Below the pieces are notes generated by a model, which was given only the letters and a program-made list of their open reading frames with translations, ran no database searches and was not told the origin of the DNA. Position numbers and translations under genes: made by a program. DNA of 13,238 nucleotides from Aquificaceae bacterium (GTDB lineage: Bacteria; Aquificota; Aquificia; Aquificales; Aquificaceae), in NCBI GenBank assembly GCA_015487365.1, contig WFPT01000168.1, positions 1 to 13,238 of the forward strand. Direction: 5' to 3'. Below, in pieces: positions 6,580 through 13,238 of this stretch; the first letter of the stretch is position 1, and every line of letters begins with the position of its first letter.

Positions 6580-7640
6580 GCTTTATACTCAGGGAATACT
6601 TTTTTGCCTTTAACGTTTTTAAATACATAACTTTTAGGTCCCTCTTTGGGGTGGTTTTGGCCTTTTTAATAGTTTTACTTATTACACCTTTTTTTATTAA
6701 GAAGCTCAAAAGGTTCCAGCACCTCTTTGGGGGATACGTTAGGGAATATACGCCCGAGGGCCATCAGAGGAAGAGGTTCGTCCCCACCATGGGGGGCTTA
6801 GTTATAGTCCTGGCCCTATCCCTTACCTCTTTACTCCTTTTAAGGTGGGACCAACCCTATTTATACCTAATCCTATTTACCCTAATATCCTTTGCCCTAA
6901 TAGGCTTTTTAGACGATTACTTGAAGATAAAGAGTAAGAACGGTTTATCCATAAAGGTTAAGTTCTCCTTACAGCTCTTATTTTCAACCCTTATAGCTAC
7001 CCTTTTGTTCTTTTTAAACCAAGACCACAGACTCTACTTTCCCCTCTTTAAGGAGCTTTCTTTGGAGCTGGGTTTTTTTTACATCCCCTTTGCGGTTTTT
7101 GTAATAGTTAGCTTTTCCAACGCGGTTAATTTAACCGACGGTCTTGACGGCCTTGCCCTTGGACCAATCCTTACCACCTCAACCGCAACGGGAGTAATAG
7201 CCTACGCGGTGGGCCACAAATTCTTAGCAAAGTACCTTGGAATACCCTACGTTCCTTATGCGGGGGAAATAACCGTCTTTTGCTTCCTCCTGGTAGGTGC
7301 GGGTTTGGGTTTTTTGTGGTTTAACTGCTATCCTGCCCAAAGCTTTATGGGGGATGTGGGTGCCCTTTCTGTGGGAGCGGTTTTGGGCCTATGCTCCCTT
7401 TTGATTAAATCGGAAATAGCGGTTGCTATCGCGGGGGGGGTATTCGTCTTTGAAACCTTAACGGTCTTAATTCAGATTATTTACTTTAAGGCAACAAAGG
7501 GTAAGAGGTTCTTCAAGAGGGCCCCCTTTCACCACCACTTAGAGCTTTTAGGTTTGCCCGAGCCCAAAATAGTGGTTAGGATGTGGATTCTTTCCATACT
7601 TCTTGCAATAGTTTCCATTTCCACCCTTAAACTCAGATAA
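6564..7640 (+). CDS. mraY: Phospho-MurNAc-pentapeptide transferase
   Basis: MraY moves phospho-MurNAc-pentapeptide from UDP to undecaprenyl phosphate, making lipid I at the inner face of the membrane. The 358-residue, ten-helix protein starts [21 protein letters not shown], closely parallel to E. coli MraY, which supports the start despite its 16-nt overlap with the upstream gene; AGGA lies just upstream. Catalytic features are intact: Asp117-Asp118 (FLDDYLK), [10 protein letters not shown] (189-198), FMGDVGALS with Asp264, and the histidine triplet HHH at 323-325. Numbering is nearly the same as in structurally known Aquifex MraY, consistent with a relative. Here mraY lies outside a division/cell-wall cluster, as last gene of the hpf-secretin operon. 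Its 3' end overlaps the convergent gene by 8 nt. Confidence 0.97.
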   Translation: MLYHLSFILREYFFAFNVFKYITFRSLFGVVLAFLIVLLITPFFIKKLKRFQHLFGGYVREYTPEGHQRKRFVPTMGGLVIVLALSLTSLLLLRWDQPYLYLILFTLISFALIGFLDDYLKIKSKNGLSIKVKFSLQLLFSTLIATLLFFLNQDHRLYFPLFKELSLELGFFYIPFAVFVIVSFSNAVNLTDGLDGLALGPILTTSTATGVIAYAVGHKFLAKYLGIPYVPYAGEITVFCFLLVGAGLGFLWFNCYPAQSFMGDVGALSVGAVLGLCSLLIKSEIAVAIAGGVFVFETLTVLIQIIYFKATKGKRFFKRAPFHHHLELLGLPEPKIVVRMWILSILLAIVSISTLKLR

Positions 7641-8106
7641 ACCTTAAAGATATTTTAACCTTGTAAGATAAGGTTAAGGTCTTTGCGTCAAAGCTTAGGG
7701 TTTCTAAATACACCAAGGGCGGCTGGGAGCTTATGGCTTCAAAAAACTGTTTAAGTTTTTTCCTGTAAATCCCATAAAGGGTCCCATAAACTTCTATTTC
7801 TACCAAATCCTTATTCACTTTTAACTTCCCCTTCTTACCATTAAAGTTATTAACGAAAAGGTTTGCCCTCTTTAATACTAAGTCCAAGGCCTCAGCCCTC
7901 TTAAACTTCTTTATTTTGTATTCCTTTACTAACTTTTTAAGCTTTTTCGCCTTTTTTAAAAAGCTTTTAACTTCCCTCAGCTCATTCCTACTCCTTTTTA
8001 TTTCTCCCCTTAGGAAGCTTATGCCCCTGTATAGGCCATAATCCAATAGAATGAGTAAAAAAATTATGGACCAGAGGAAGTAATACCTAAAAAGGAGCTT
8101 CCTCAT
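7633..8106 (-). CDS. Small bitopic PilO/GspM-like protein
   Basis: The 157-residue protein has a basic N-terminus, one membrane helix at about 8-30, and a Lys/Arg/Glu-rich helical stretch (about 34-75). A small C-terminal domain follows with alternating strands and a helix: [19 protein letters not shown] (about 101-119), [17 protein letters not shown], then a closing strand. The layout is that of PilO or GspM reduced to about three-quarters length. It overlaps the ExeA-like gene by ATGA, so the two are co-translated and probably work in one envelope complex. The stop codon lies 8 nt inside the convergent mraY gene. The assignment rests on topology and context; no catalytic motif is present. 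Next most likely is an unrelated GspB-like partner of the ATPase, since ExeA/GspA usually pairs with ExeB/GspB. Confidence 0.55.
   Translation of the reverse strand: MRKLLFRYYFLWSIIFLLILLDYGLYRGISFLRGEIKRSRNELREVKSFLKKAKKLKKLVKEYKIKKFKRAEALDLVLKRANLFVNNFNGKKGKLKVNKDLVEIEVYGTLYGIYRKKLKQFFEAISSQPPLVYLETLSFDAKTLTLSYKVKISLRFI
7655..7677. other. 8-bp inverted repeat downstream of mraY
   Basis: TTAACCTT (7655-7662) and AAGGTTAA (7670-7677) form a perfect 8-bp inverted repeat around a 7-base loop, 14 bases past the mraY stop and inside the end of the convergent minus-strand gene. It is AT-rich and has no T-run after it on either strand, so an intrinsic terminator is doubtful. It could limit read-through by slowing polymerase, or be chance within codons. 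Confidence 0.3.
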
Positions 8107-9269
8107 CTTTCAAAGTCCAGATACTTTAAATTTACCCAACCGCTTATCCTAAAATCTCCCCTGTCTATGTATATTTTTTGCCAGAGGCCTTCCCTTTGGT
8201 TCGTTAATATTACCCTCTCCCCCCTGTTTAAAACGTAAATTATTGAGCCTTCCCTTGAAGGCCTGTCCCTTACGTTAAGCATGTAGGACCTAACCCTTGC
8301 ATACCTTACACCCCTTAAAGGTTTTACCTTCACCTCCTTAAAACCTTCCCTTTTATAACCCCCCAGGTAAAGGAATACGCCCGATAGAAATAGGGCCAAA
8401 GAGGATAGGTATAGGGAGGCCAAGGGTAGGTTTATGGGAAGCTTTAAGCTTTTCTTACTTTCCCTCGGCTTTAAGTTTAGGACTTCAACCGCCCTTAGGA
8501 CGTGCTCCCTCTTTATCTCTTCGGATTCGTCCAGGTAGGCGGTCATCAGGGCCCTCTCCATTATGGTGTTTATTAACCTCGGTATTCCATCCGAATACCT
8601 ATAAACGAGCTCATAAACTTTCTTTTCTACTTTTACGTTTCCACCCGCGGTCATTATCCTAAAATTAATGTAGTCCCTTACCTCCTCCTCCTTCAAGTGC
8701 CTCAGCTTTACCCACAGTGTTATCCTCTGGCTCAACTGCTCCAAGTGCCTTGAGCGTATCTTCTCTTCCAGCTCGGGCTGTCCCAGGAGTATTATTTGGA
8801 GTAGCTTTTTGTCCTCTGTTTCCAAGTTGGAAAGGAGTCTGAGCTCCTCCAGGGTCTCTACGGGTAGGTCTTGGGCCTCGTCAATTATAAGTAAAACCTT
8901 GGTAGTTTTATTTATCTCTATAAGGTAATCCCTTAAAGCTATAAAGAGGGCATTTTTGGACTGGCCCACGTTCCTTATGCCAAAGTCTTCTAAGATAGTG
9001 TTAAAGAGCTCCTCGGGTTTTAGGTTGGGAAAGAGGATGTATGCATACCTTATTTGTCCCTCTATCTCGTCTATAAACTTCCTCACGGTTATGGTCTTTC
9101 CCGTTCCCGGCTCCCCTATGATTACCGCAAAGCCCTCCTCCGATTCAACCAAGTACCTTAAAGTGCCTATGGCCTCTTCGTGGGTTTCGGTTAGGTAAAA
9201 GTATTTGGGGTCAGGTGTTATCTTAAAGGGGTCGTCCTTAAAGCCGAAGAACTCCAAATAACCTTTCAT
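8103..9269 (-). CDS. ExeA/GspA-type AAA ATPase with C-terminal SH3 domain
   Basis: In Aeromonas the ExeA-ExeB complex uses ATP and peptidoglycan binding to assemble the secretin through the cell wall. This 388-residue protein starts with the family signature YLEFFGFKDDPFKITPDPKYFY. It has Walker A GEPGTGKT (52-59), Walker B LLIIDEAQ (126-133), a sensor-like LLGQPEL (161-167), and the AAA lid helices with SDGIPRLIN (226-234). One membrane helix follows at about 282-304. The periplasmic end (about 320-386) is a bacterial SH3 domain (YMLNVRDRPS; WQKIYIDRG; GWVNLKYLD), standing where ExeA usually has a PG_binding_1 domain. First gene of a two-gene operon; the next gene overlaps by ATGA. The start at 9269 is supported by the family N-terminus and a TAAAAT box 9 nt upstream. 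Confidence 0.88.
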   Translation of the reverse strand: MKGYLEFFGFKDDPFKITPDPKYFYLTETHEEAIGTLRYLVESEEGFAVIIGEPGTGKTITVRKFIDEIEGQIRYAYILFPNLKPEELFNTILEDFGIRNVGQSKNALFIALRDYLIEINKTTKVLLIIDEAQDLPVETLEELRLLSNLETEDKKLLQIILLGQPELEEKIRSRHLEQLSQRITLWVKLRHLKEEEVRDYINFRIMTAGGNVKVEKKVYELVYRYSDGIPRLINTIMERALMTAYLDESEEIKREHVLRAVEVLNLKPRESKKSLKLPINLPLASLYLSSLALFLSGVFLYLGGYKREGFKEVKVKPLRGVRYARVRSYMLNVRDRPSREGSIIYVLNRGERVILTNQREGLWQKIYIDRGDFRISGWVNLKYLDFER

Positions 9270-9275
9270 TATTAC

Positions 9276-9281
9276 TATATT
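9276..9281 (+). promoter_or_regulatory. Putative -10 box of the cation transporter gene
   Basis: TATATT (five of six matches) lies exactly 8 nt before the GTG start at 9290. It shares bases 9279-9281 with the opposite-strand -10 of the ExeA-like operon. The gap has no room for a separate leader or a Shine-Dalgarno site. Confidence 0.5.
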
Positions 9282-9284
9282 TTA
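9279..9284 (-). promoter_or_regulatory. Putative -10 box of the ExeA-like operon
   Basis: TAAAAT on the minus strand lies 9 nt before the ATG at 9269; TATAGT at 9279-9274 is an overlapping alternative. It overlaps the -10 box of the divergent transporter gene by three bases, within an intergenic gap of only 20 bp. No clear -35 or Shine-Dalgarno site is visible. Confidence 0.45.
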
Positions 9285-9289
9285 ATTGA

Positions 9290-10432
9290 GTGGGTAAGGA
9301 AAGGTGGGCTCTGCTCTCTTTTTTTATAAACTTTACCCTGTCCCTCTTAAAGCTCTTAGGGGCAAAGGTTACGGGAAGCCTTTCCCTGACCGCGGAAGCA
9401 CTCCATTCTCTGTCCGATAGTTTTGCCTCTTTGTTGGCATACCTTTCCATAAAGTTTTCCGAAAAGAAGAACGAAAGGTTTCCCTACGGCCTTTATAAGC
9501 TTGAAAACCTGGGAGCAATCCTAATAGGTATATTCTTGGTCCTTGCGGGGGTGGAGATAGCAAAGAGGAGTTTTGAAAGGAGGGTGGAGGTGGGTAACTT
9601 AAAGGTGGGTATCCTTATAATAACCGTTTCCCTTTTGGCCTCCCTAACCCTCTCTTTCCTTGAAAGGAGGGCGGGCAAAAGGTTAAACTCTCCAACCCTC
9701 GTTGCGGACTCTTACCACACCCTCAGCGATGCCCTGGGCTCCCTTTTGGTCTTAATAAGCTTTCTCTTTAACAGCTTTGGCCACAACTACGACGGGTTTT
9801 TTGCCTTAGGGGTTAGCTTCCTCATACTCCACACCGCCTTTAAACTCTTAAAGGAGCAGGTAGGTGTAATCCTTGACATTTCAGCGGACGAGGAGGTGAT
9901 AAACAATATAAGGAGGATAATACTCTCCTACCCGGAGGTGGTTGAAATTAAGAGTCTGTTGGTAAGGAGTGCGGGGGGGAAATACTTCTTGGATGCGGTC
10001 TTGGTCCTAAACTCCCAGAGCTTTGAAAGGGGGCATAGGTTGGTGGATGAGATGGAAAAGAGGCTCTTAGAAGAGGTGGAGAACCTAAACATGGCTATAA
10101 TCCATTACGAGCCCATAAAGAGGCCCTTTAAAATAGGTGTTATGGTGGAAGAGGGTAGAAAAATAGCAAAGAGCTTTGAAGAAGCCAAAGAAGTTTTAAT
10201 CCACCAAAGGGGTAAGAGGCCTAAGCTTTTACCCTTAAAGGGTAAGGAGGAGGGGGTAGCTAAGACCTTGGCAAAACTCAACTTGGACCTGGTAATAGTT
10301 AGGGAATACCCCAACTCACCCAAGGCCAAATACATACTCCATCAAAACAGCGTATTCCTTTGGAAGACGGAGGAGGAAAACCCCTACAAGGCCCTCTCGG
10401 AAGTTTGCTCCCTTTTAAAGGATAGGGGATGA
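9290..10432 (+). CDS. Cation diffusion facilitator transporter with NifX-like C-terminal domain
   Basis: CDF proteins export divalent metals (Zn, Fe, Mn, Co, Cd) by proton antiport. The 380-residue protein has six membrane helices (about 7-185) with both halves of the metal site: HSLSDS (His39, Asp43) in helix 2 and ADSYHTLSDALG (Asp140, His143, Asp147) in helix 5. A cytoplasmic CDF dimer domain follows (about 198-278, ending IIHYEP). Residues about 279-375 go beyond the usual CDF end. Their pattern (FKIGVMVEEG, FEEAKEVLIH, AKLNLDLVIV, then a weak Gly-poor loop) resembles the NifX/NifB-associated Nitro_FeMo-Co fold. The start is GTG: no ATG fits, and the first residues MGKERWALLS lead directly into helix 1. 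The next gene overlaps by ATGA. Which metal is moved cannot be read from sequence alone. Confidence 0.9.
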   Translation: MGKERWALLSFFINFTLSLLKLLGAKVTGSLSLTAEALHSLSDSFASLLAYLSIKFSEKKNERFPYGLYKLENLGAILIGIFLVLAGVEIAKRSFERRVEVGNLKVGILIITVSLLASLTLSFLERRAGKRLNSPTLVADSYHTLSDALGSLLVLISFLFNSFGHNYDGFFALGVSFLILHTAFKLLKEQVGVILDISADEEVINNIRRIILSYPEVVEIKSLLVRSAGGKYFLDAVLVLNSQSFERGHRLVDEMEKRLLEEVENLNMAIIHYEPIKRPFKIGVMVEEGRKIAKSFEEAKEVLIHQRGKRPKLLPLKGKEEGVAKTLAKLNLDLVIVREYPNSPKAKYILHQNSVFLWKTEEENPYKALSEVCSLLKDRG

Positions 10433-10824
10433 GGAAGGGCTTCCTTTACACCCTTTTAATCCTTGCCCTTTTTTTGGCAAACCTGCTCCTCTATGAAAGG
10501 TTTAGCCTTTTGAGGGAGAGGCTAAACAGAACCTACAAACGTTTTAAGGAGGTTGAGTTTATGCTTAAAAACGTAAAGGGAAAGGGGAAACTTAACGAGG
10601 AAAGCCTGAGGAAGGTTTTAAACTCCCTTTCCCTCTTTCCCGAAAAAATTATAAGGGGTGAGGAGGGAATAGAGATATACTTTGGTAGTATTGAAAGCAG
10701 GAGACTCTTTTTGCTAATAAACGAACTGGAAAGGCGGGGTTGGGAGATTAAGCTTTTAAGGGCAAAGGATAACACTGGTAAGGGTAAGTTTAACGCAAGG
10801 CTTGTCCTATCTCTAAAAAGGTGA
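10429..10824 (+). CDS. Small bitopic GspM/PilO-like protein
   Basis: The 131-residue protein has one membrane helix at about 5-21, a basic helical linker (about 25-60) and a small C-terminal domain with strand-helix-strand order. These are [11 protein letters not shown] (about 80-90), [21 protein letters not shown] (about 92-112) and FNARLVLSL (about 120-128). The phrase of a helix followed by a strand with Gly-Trp resembles the periplasmic ferredoxin-like domain of GspM/PilO. The start is coupled to the CDF gene by ATGA, with AGGGG just before. It has no metal-site residues that would link it to the transporter, so its place after the CDF may be an operon-scattering effect. The 3' end carries the promoter of thiG. 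Confidence that the gene is real is high; the family call is tentative. Confidence 0.55.
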   Translation: MRKGFLYTLLILALFLANLLLYERFSLLRERLNRTYKRFKEVEFMLKNVKGKGKLNEESLRKVLNSLSLFPEKIIRGEEGIEIYFGSIESRRLFLLINELERRGWEIKLLRAKDNTGKGKFNARLVLSLKR

Positions 10825-10830
10825 TAAATT
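10802..10830 (+). promoter_or_regulatory. Promoter of the thiG-purF unit
   Basis: TTGTCC (10802-10807) is followed after 17 bp by TAAATT (10825-10830), preceded by TG with one base between (an extended -10). The -10 ends 8 nt before the ATG at 10839. It lies at the end of the upstream coding region, so thiG-purF can be transcribed apart from the transporter gene. No TPP riboswitch fits in this space. Confidence 0.6.
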
Positions 10831-10838
10831 TAATCTTT

Positions 10839-11636
10839 ATGGACTGGGAAAATCTTTTAAAGGACGATTACCTGGAAATTGCGGGGAGGAAGTTTAAAAG
10901 CAGGTTAATAATAGGCTCGGGGAAGTTTAAGGACTTTGAGGAAACCAGGAGGGTTTTGGAGGCAAGCGGTGCGGAGATGATAACCGTTGCGGTAAGGAGG
11001 GTAAATATTACGGACCCCAACAGGGAGAACCTCTTAGATTACATAGACCCAAAAAAGTATCAGATACTCCCAAACACCGCTGGCTGTTACACCGCGGAGG
11101 AGGCCATAAAGACCGCCATGCTCGCAAGGGAAGCCACGGGCATAAACTGGGTAAAACTGGAAGTTATAGGGGACAGGGAAACCCTCCTACCCGACATGGA
11201 GGAAACCTTAAAGGCTGCAAAGTTTTTGGTAAAGGAGGGGTTTGTAGTCCTACCCTACACCTTTGACGACCCCGTTTACGCCAAAAAGTTTGAAGATGTT
11301 GGTTGTGCCGCGGTAATGCCCTTAGCTTCACCTATTGGCTCGGGTTTAGGTCTCCAAAACCCCTACAACCTCATATTTATAAAGAGGGTGGTTTCCGTCC
11401 CCGTTATAGTGGATGCGGGGATAGGCAGTGCGGTTGATATACCACCCGTTATGGAGCTGGGGGTTGATGGCATACTGACCAACACCGCCCTTGCGGAAGC
11501 CAAGGACCCTATAAAGATGGCGGTTGCCATGAAGTATGCCACTATTGCTGGTAGGCTATCCTACTTAGCGGGTAGGATGCCCAAGAGGACCTACGGGGTT
11601 CCCTCCTCTCCAACGGAGGGGGTTCCCTTTAAGTAA
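10839..11636 (+). CDS. thiG: Thiazole synthase
   Basis: ThiG condenses 1-deoxy-xylulose 5-phosphate, dehydroglycine and the ThiS thiocarboxylate into the thiazole phosphate of thiamine. The 265-residue TIM-barrel product keeps the family landmarks: RLIIGSGKF near the start; the Schiff-base Lys106 in [27 protein letters not shown] (phosphate loop); [14 protein letters not shown]; and [17 protein letters not shown] chose ATG 10839 over the in-frame GTG at 10821. It sits 8 nt after a well-spaced promoter, MDWENLL fits ThiG N-termini, and the six extra residues are not family-like. The GTG overlaps the previous stop codon, so it remains an alternative if the gene is read from a polycistronic message. 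purF follows after one base. No thiS is seen nearby. Confidence 0.95.
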   Translation: MDWENLLKDDYLEIAGRKFKSRLIIGSGKFKDFEETRRVLEASGAEMITVAVRRVNITDPNRENLLDYIDPKKYQILPNTAGCYTAEEAIKTAMLAREATGINWVKLEVIGDRETLLPDMEETLKAAKFLVKEGFVVLPYTFDDPVYAKKFEDVGCAAVMPLASPIGSGLGLQNPYNLIFIKRVVSVPVIVDAGIGSAVDIPPVMELGVDGILTNTALAEAKDPIKMAVAMKYATIAGRLSYLAGRMPKRTYGVPSSPTEGVPFK

Positions 11637-11637
11637 G

Positions 11638-12996
11638 GTGTGCGGAATCTTTGGAGTTTATAACTCCCAAAACCTTTCCAGGGATTTATACCTGGGTATA
11701 TACGCCCTCCAACACAGGGGACAGGAGGGTGTGGGCCTTGCCTTTTATCAGGGAAAATCCTTAAAGGTTATAAAGAGGGAGGGTTTGATTTTAGAGGCCT
11801 TAAAGGAGGAGGACTTGAAGGGGATTAGGGGTAAGGTAGGTATAGCCCACGTTAGGTATTCCACCAGTGGGGAGAAGGCTGGGGAAAACCTACAACCCAT
11901 AGTAAGGAGGGTGAGGGGTAAAGAGGTAGCCTTGGCCCATAACGGAAACCTGAAAAACTACTTACCCTTAAAGGAAAAACTCAAAGGGGAAGGATACACC
12001 TTCAACCACTCCTCCGACAGCGAAGTCTTCTTAGTCCTCATGGAGAGGGGAAAAGGGGAAATTCCCTTTAAGGTCTTGGAGGAGGACGAGGAGCTCCTCT
12101 CTTCCTTACTCTACGCCCTGAGGGAGGTAAGGGGTGCCTACAACCTCCTGATGCTCTATGAAGGAAAGTTGGTAGCCCTGAGGGACCCCTTAGGTTTCAG
12201 ACCCCTGTGTGTAGGTTTGAAGGGGAAAAGCCTTTACTTTTCCTCCGAAAGCGTTAGCCTCACCCTCCTTGGAGCCGAGTATCTAAGGGAGGTAAAACCC
12301 GGGGAGATTGTTGTGGTGGATGAAAGGGGCATAAGGAGCTACCACTTCAATACCCCTGATGGTGAAAAAAAGTGTGCCTTTGAATTCGTATATTTTGCAA
12401 GGCCTGACAGCTACGTATTCGGAAGGTCCGTCTATGAGGTTAGGAAGGAGATAGGGAAAATTTTAGCCCAAGAGGATGATGTGGAGGGGGATTTGGTAGT
12501 CCCCGTTCCGGATTCGGGCTTAGTTCCAGCCTTAGGTTATGCCCAGGAAAAAAAACTACCCCTTGAACTGGGCCTTATAAGGAACCACTACGCGGGTAGG
12601 AGCTTCATAGAACCAACCCAGAGGAGGAGGGACCTAAAAGTCCTTATGAAACTATCCCCCAACGAGTGGGTCTTGAAGGGTAAAAGGATTATTTTAATAG
12701 ACGATTCCATAGTCAGGGGGACCACCTCCAAGAGGATAGTGCAACTTTTAAAGGGTGTAGGAGTAAAGGAGATACACCTGAGGGTAGCCTCACCCCCCGT
12801 AATCTCACCCTGCTACTATGGGATAGACACTCCCACCTACGAGGAGCTCATAGCAAACAAAAGGGACCTGGAAGGAATAAGGGAATACTTGGGCGTAGAC
12901 TCCTTAAAGTACGTTTCCCTGGAAGGCTTTAAGAGGGCGATAGGTTACAGGGGGGACTTTTGCTTGGCCTGCTGGACGAACCAACACCCCCTTTAA
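11638..12996 (+). CDS. purF: Amidophosphoribosyltransferase
   Basis: PurF makes 5-phosphoribosylamine from PRPP and glutamine, the first committed step of purine (and thus thiamine pyrimidine) synthesis. The 452-residue protein starts at GTG with MCGIFGVY, so Cys2 becomes the N-terminal nucleophile after Met removal and there is no propeptide. The N-terminal glutaminase domain shows LQHRGQEG (24-31), HNGNL (101-105) and SSDSE (125-129). The PRPP-binding loop of the transferase domain is IILIDDSIVRGTTS (351-364). Four cysteines fit the Bacillus-type [4Fe-4S] site: Cys246, Cys392, Cys442 and Cys445 (FCLACW). It is one base downstream of thiG, with no strong Shine-Dalgarno at normal distance; coupling to thiG translation is likely. 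The ending at 12996 is followed directly by the next promoter. Confidence 0.97.
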   Translation: MCGIFGVYNSQNLSRDLYLGIYALQHRGQEGVGLAFYQGKSLKVIKREGLILEALKEEDLKGIRGKVGIAHVRYSTSGEKAGENLQPIVRRVRGKEVALAHNGNLKNYLPLKEKLKGEGYTFNHSSDSEVFLVLMERGKGEIPFKVLEEDEELLSSLLYALREVRGAYNLLMLYEGKLVALRDPLGFRPLCVGLKGKSLYFSSESVSLTLLGAEYLREVKPGEIVVVDERGIRSYHFNTPDGEKKCAFEFVYFARPDSYVFGRSVYEVRKEIGKILAQEDDVEGDLVVPVPDSGLVPALGYAQEKKLPLELGLIRNHYAGRSFIEPTQRRRDLKVLMKLSPNEWVLKGKRIILIDDSIVRGTTSKRIVQLLKGVGVKEIHLRVASPPVISPCYYGIDTPTYEELIANKRDLEGIREYLGVDSLKYVSLEGFKRAIGYRGDFCLACWTNQHPL

Positions 12997-12998
12997 GT

Positions 12999-13004
12999 TA
13001 TCAT
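12999..13004 (+). promoter_or_regulatory. Putative -10 box of the LapA-domain gene
   Basis: TATCAT (five of six matches) begins two bases after the purF stop codon and ends 8 nt before the ATG at 13013; TATATT at 13004-13009 is an alternative. No Shine-Dalgarno or clear -35 is seen. Confidence 0.45.
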
Positions 13005-13012
13005 ATATTCTA

Positions 13013-13238
13013 ATGAGGGAAGCGGTTAAGGTTATAATAGGTGGCCTCTTAATACTTTTAATCCTAATCTTTAACTACCAAAACTATCAGGAGGTGCAGT
13101 TTAGGTTTTTAACCCTTTCCTTTAAGGAGCACCTTTCAAGGTTTATAACCCTCTTGGTAATCTTTGGCTTTTTGATGGGATACTTTTACAACTACTTTCC
13201 CCTCCTGAGCCTTAGGAGAAGAGTAAAAAACCTCAGGC
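13013..13238 (+). CDS. LapA-domain (DUF1049) membrane protein, 5' part
   Basis: The gene runs off the right edge after 75 codons. Visible are two hydrophobic helices (about 5-20 and 43-62) joined by a loop NYQEVQFRFLTLSFKEHLSR, then a basic segment LRRRVKNLR. This is the pattern of the lipopolysaccharide assembly protein A (LapA/YciS) domain: helix, short loop with an N-x2-V-xF stretch, helix, then a positively charged cytosolic coiled coil. In E. coli LapA works with LapB to control LpxC turnover and LPS synthesis. Here LapB is not in view, and in many bacteria the domain occurs in uncharacterised small proteins. ATG 13013 was chosen because it begins just before the first helix and lies 8 nt after a TATCAT box. 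Confidence 0.7.
   Translation, partial: MREAVKVIIGGLLILLILIFNYQNYQEVQFRFLTLSFKEHLSRFITLLVIFGFLMGYFYNYFPLLSLRRRVKNLR

Noticed and set aside
8956..9198. Plus-strand frame opposite the ExeA-like gene.
   Set aside because: It lies antisense to the Walker A and B region, which is clearly coding; no start signal.
10780..10838. Possible TPP riboswitch before thiG.
   Set aside because: The space is coding sequence plus 14 bases, with a promoter right next to the start codon; no thi-box sequence is visible.
11601..11620. Hairpin CCCTCC/GGAGGG at the end of thiG as a terminator or a purF ribosome site.
   Set aside because: It encodes the conserved thiG C-terminus, has no T-run, and GGAGGG is 17 bases from the purF start, too far for normal initiation.

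Overview
The window most resembles a hyperthermophilic bacterium of the Aquificales (Aquifex/Hydrogenobacter/Thermocrinis type). Genes are very tightly packed and rich in Lys/Glu/Arg. AGG is the dominant Arg codon and coding strands are purine-rich. Bacterial genes (mraY, purF, thiG, secretin, hpf, SRP RNA) sit beside an archaeal-type RNA ligase. This assignment is inference from gene content and composition; no 16S gene is present.

Layout. (a) 1-512: 3' part of a nitrilase-family hydrolase. (b) 519-1822, minus strand: a 12-helix heme-copper-oxidase-subunit-I-like membrane protein. Its last 17 codons run into a short SRP RNA gene (519-594), whose promoter lies inside the end of the protein gene. 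(c) 1852-2952: Pab1020/Rnl3-type RNA ligase, divergent from the oxidase-like gene. (d) 2972-7640: a six-gene operon with overlapping ends: hpf, a PilO-like protein, a mini PilP-position protein, a secretin with an inserted coiled coil, a SPOUT RNA methyltransferase and mraY. (e) 7633-9269, minus strand: an ExeA/GspA-type ATPase ending in an SH3 domain, plus a second PilO/GspM-like protein; the pair converges on mraY with an 8-nt overlap. (f) 9290-10824: a cation-diffusion-facilitator transporter with a NifX-like tail, plus a third PilO/GspM-like small protein. (g) 10839-12996: thiG and purF, with their own promoter inside the preceding gene. (h) 13013-end: start of a LapA-domain protein.

How the genes work together. 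Five genes in three transcription units (PilO-like, mini PilP-like, secretin, ExeA-SH3, two small bitopic proteins) look like scattered parts of a type IV pilus or type II secretion envelope machine. mraY (lipid I synthesis) and the SH3 domain tie it to peptidoglycan. purF and thiG both serve pathways that use the purine/thiamine precursor pool: PurF makes phosphoribosylamine, from which AIR and then the thiamine pyrimidine derive, and ThiG makes the thiazole.

The main system-level signal is regulatory. Every gene that starts after an intergenic gap has a TATAAT-like hexamer 8 nt (once 9 nt) before its start codon and no convincing Shine-Dalgarno site, which suggests leaderless mRNAs. The SRP RNA promoter has the same 8-nt spacing to the first base of the folded RNA, giving an internal calibration of where transcription begins. 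No tRNA, rRNA, CRISPR array, insertion sequence or gene-free stretch over 300 bases was seen.
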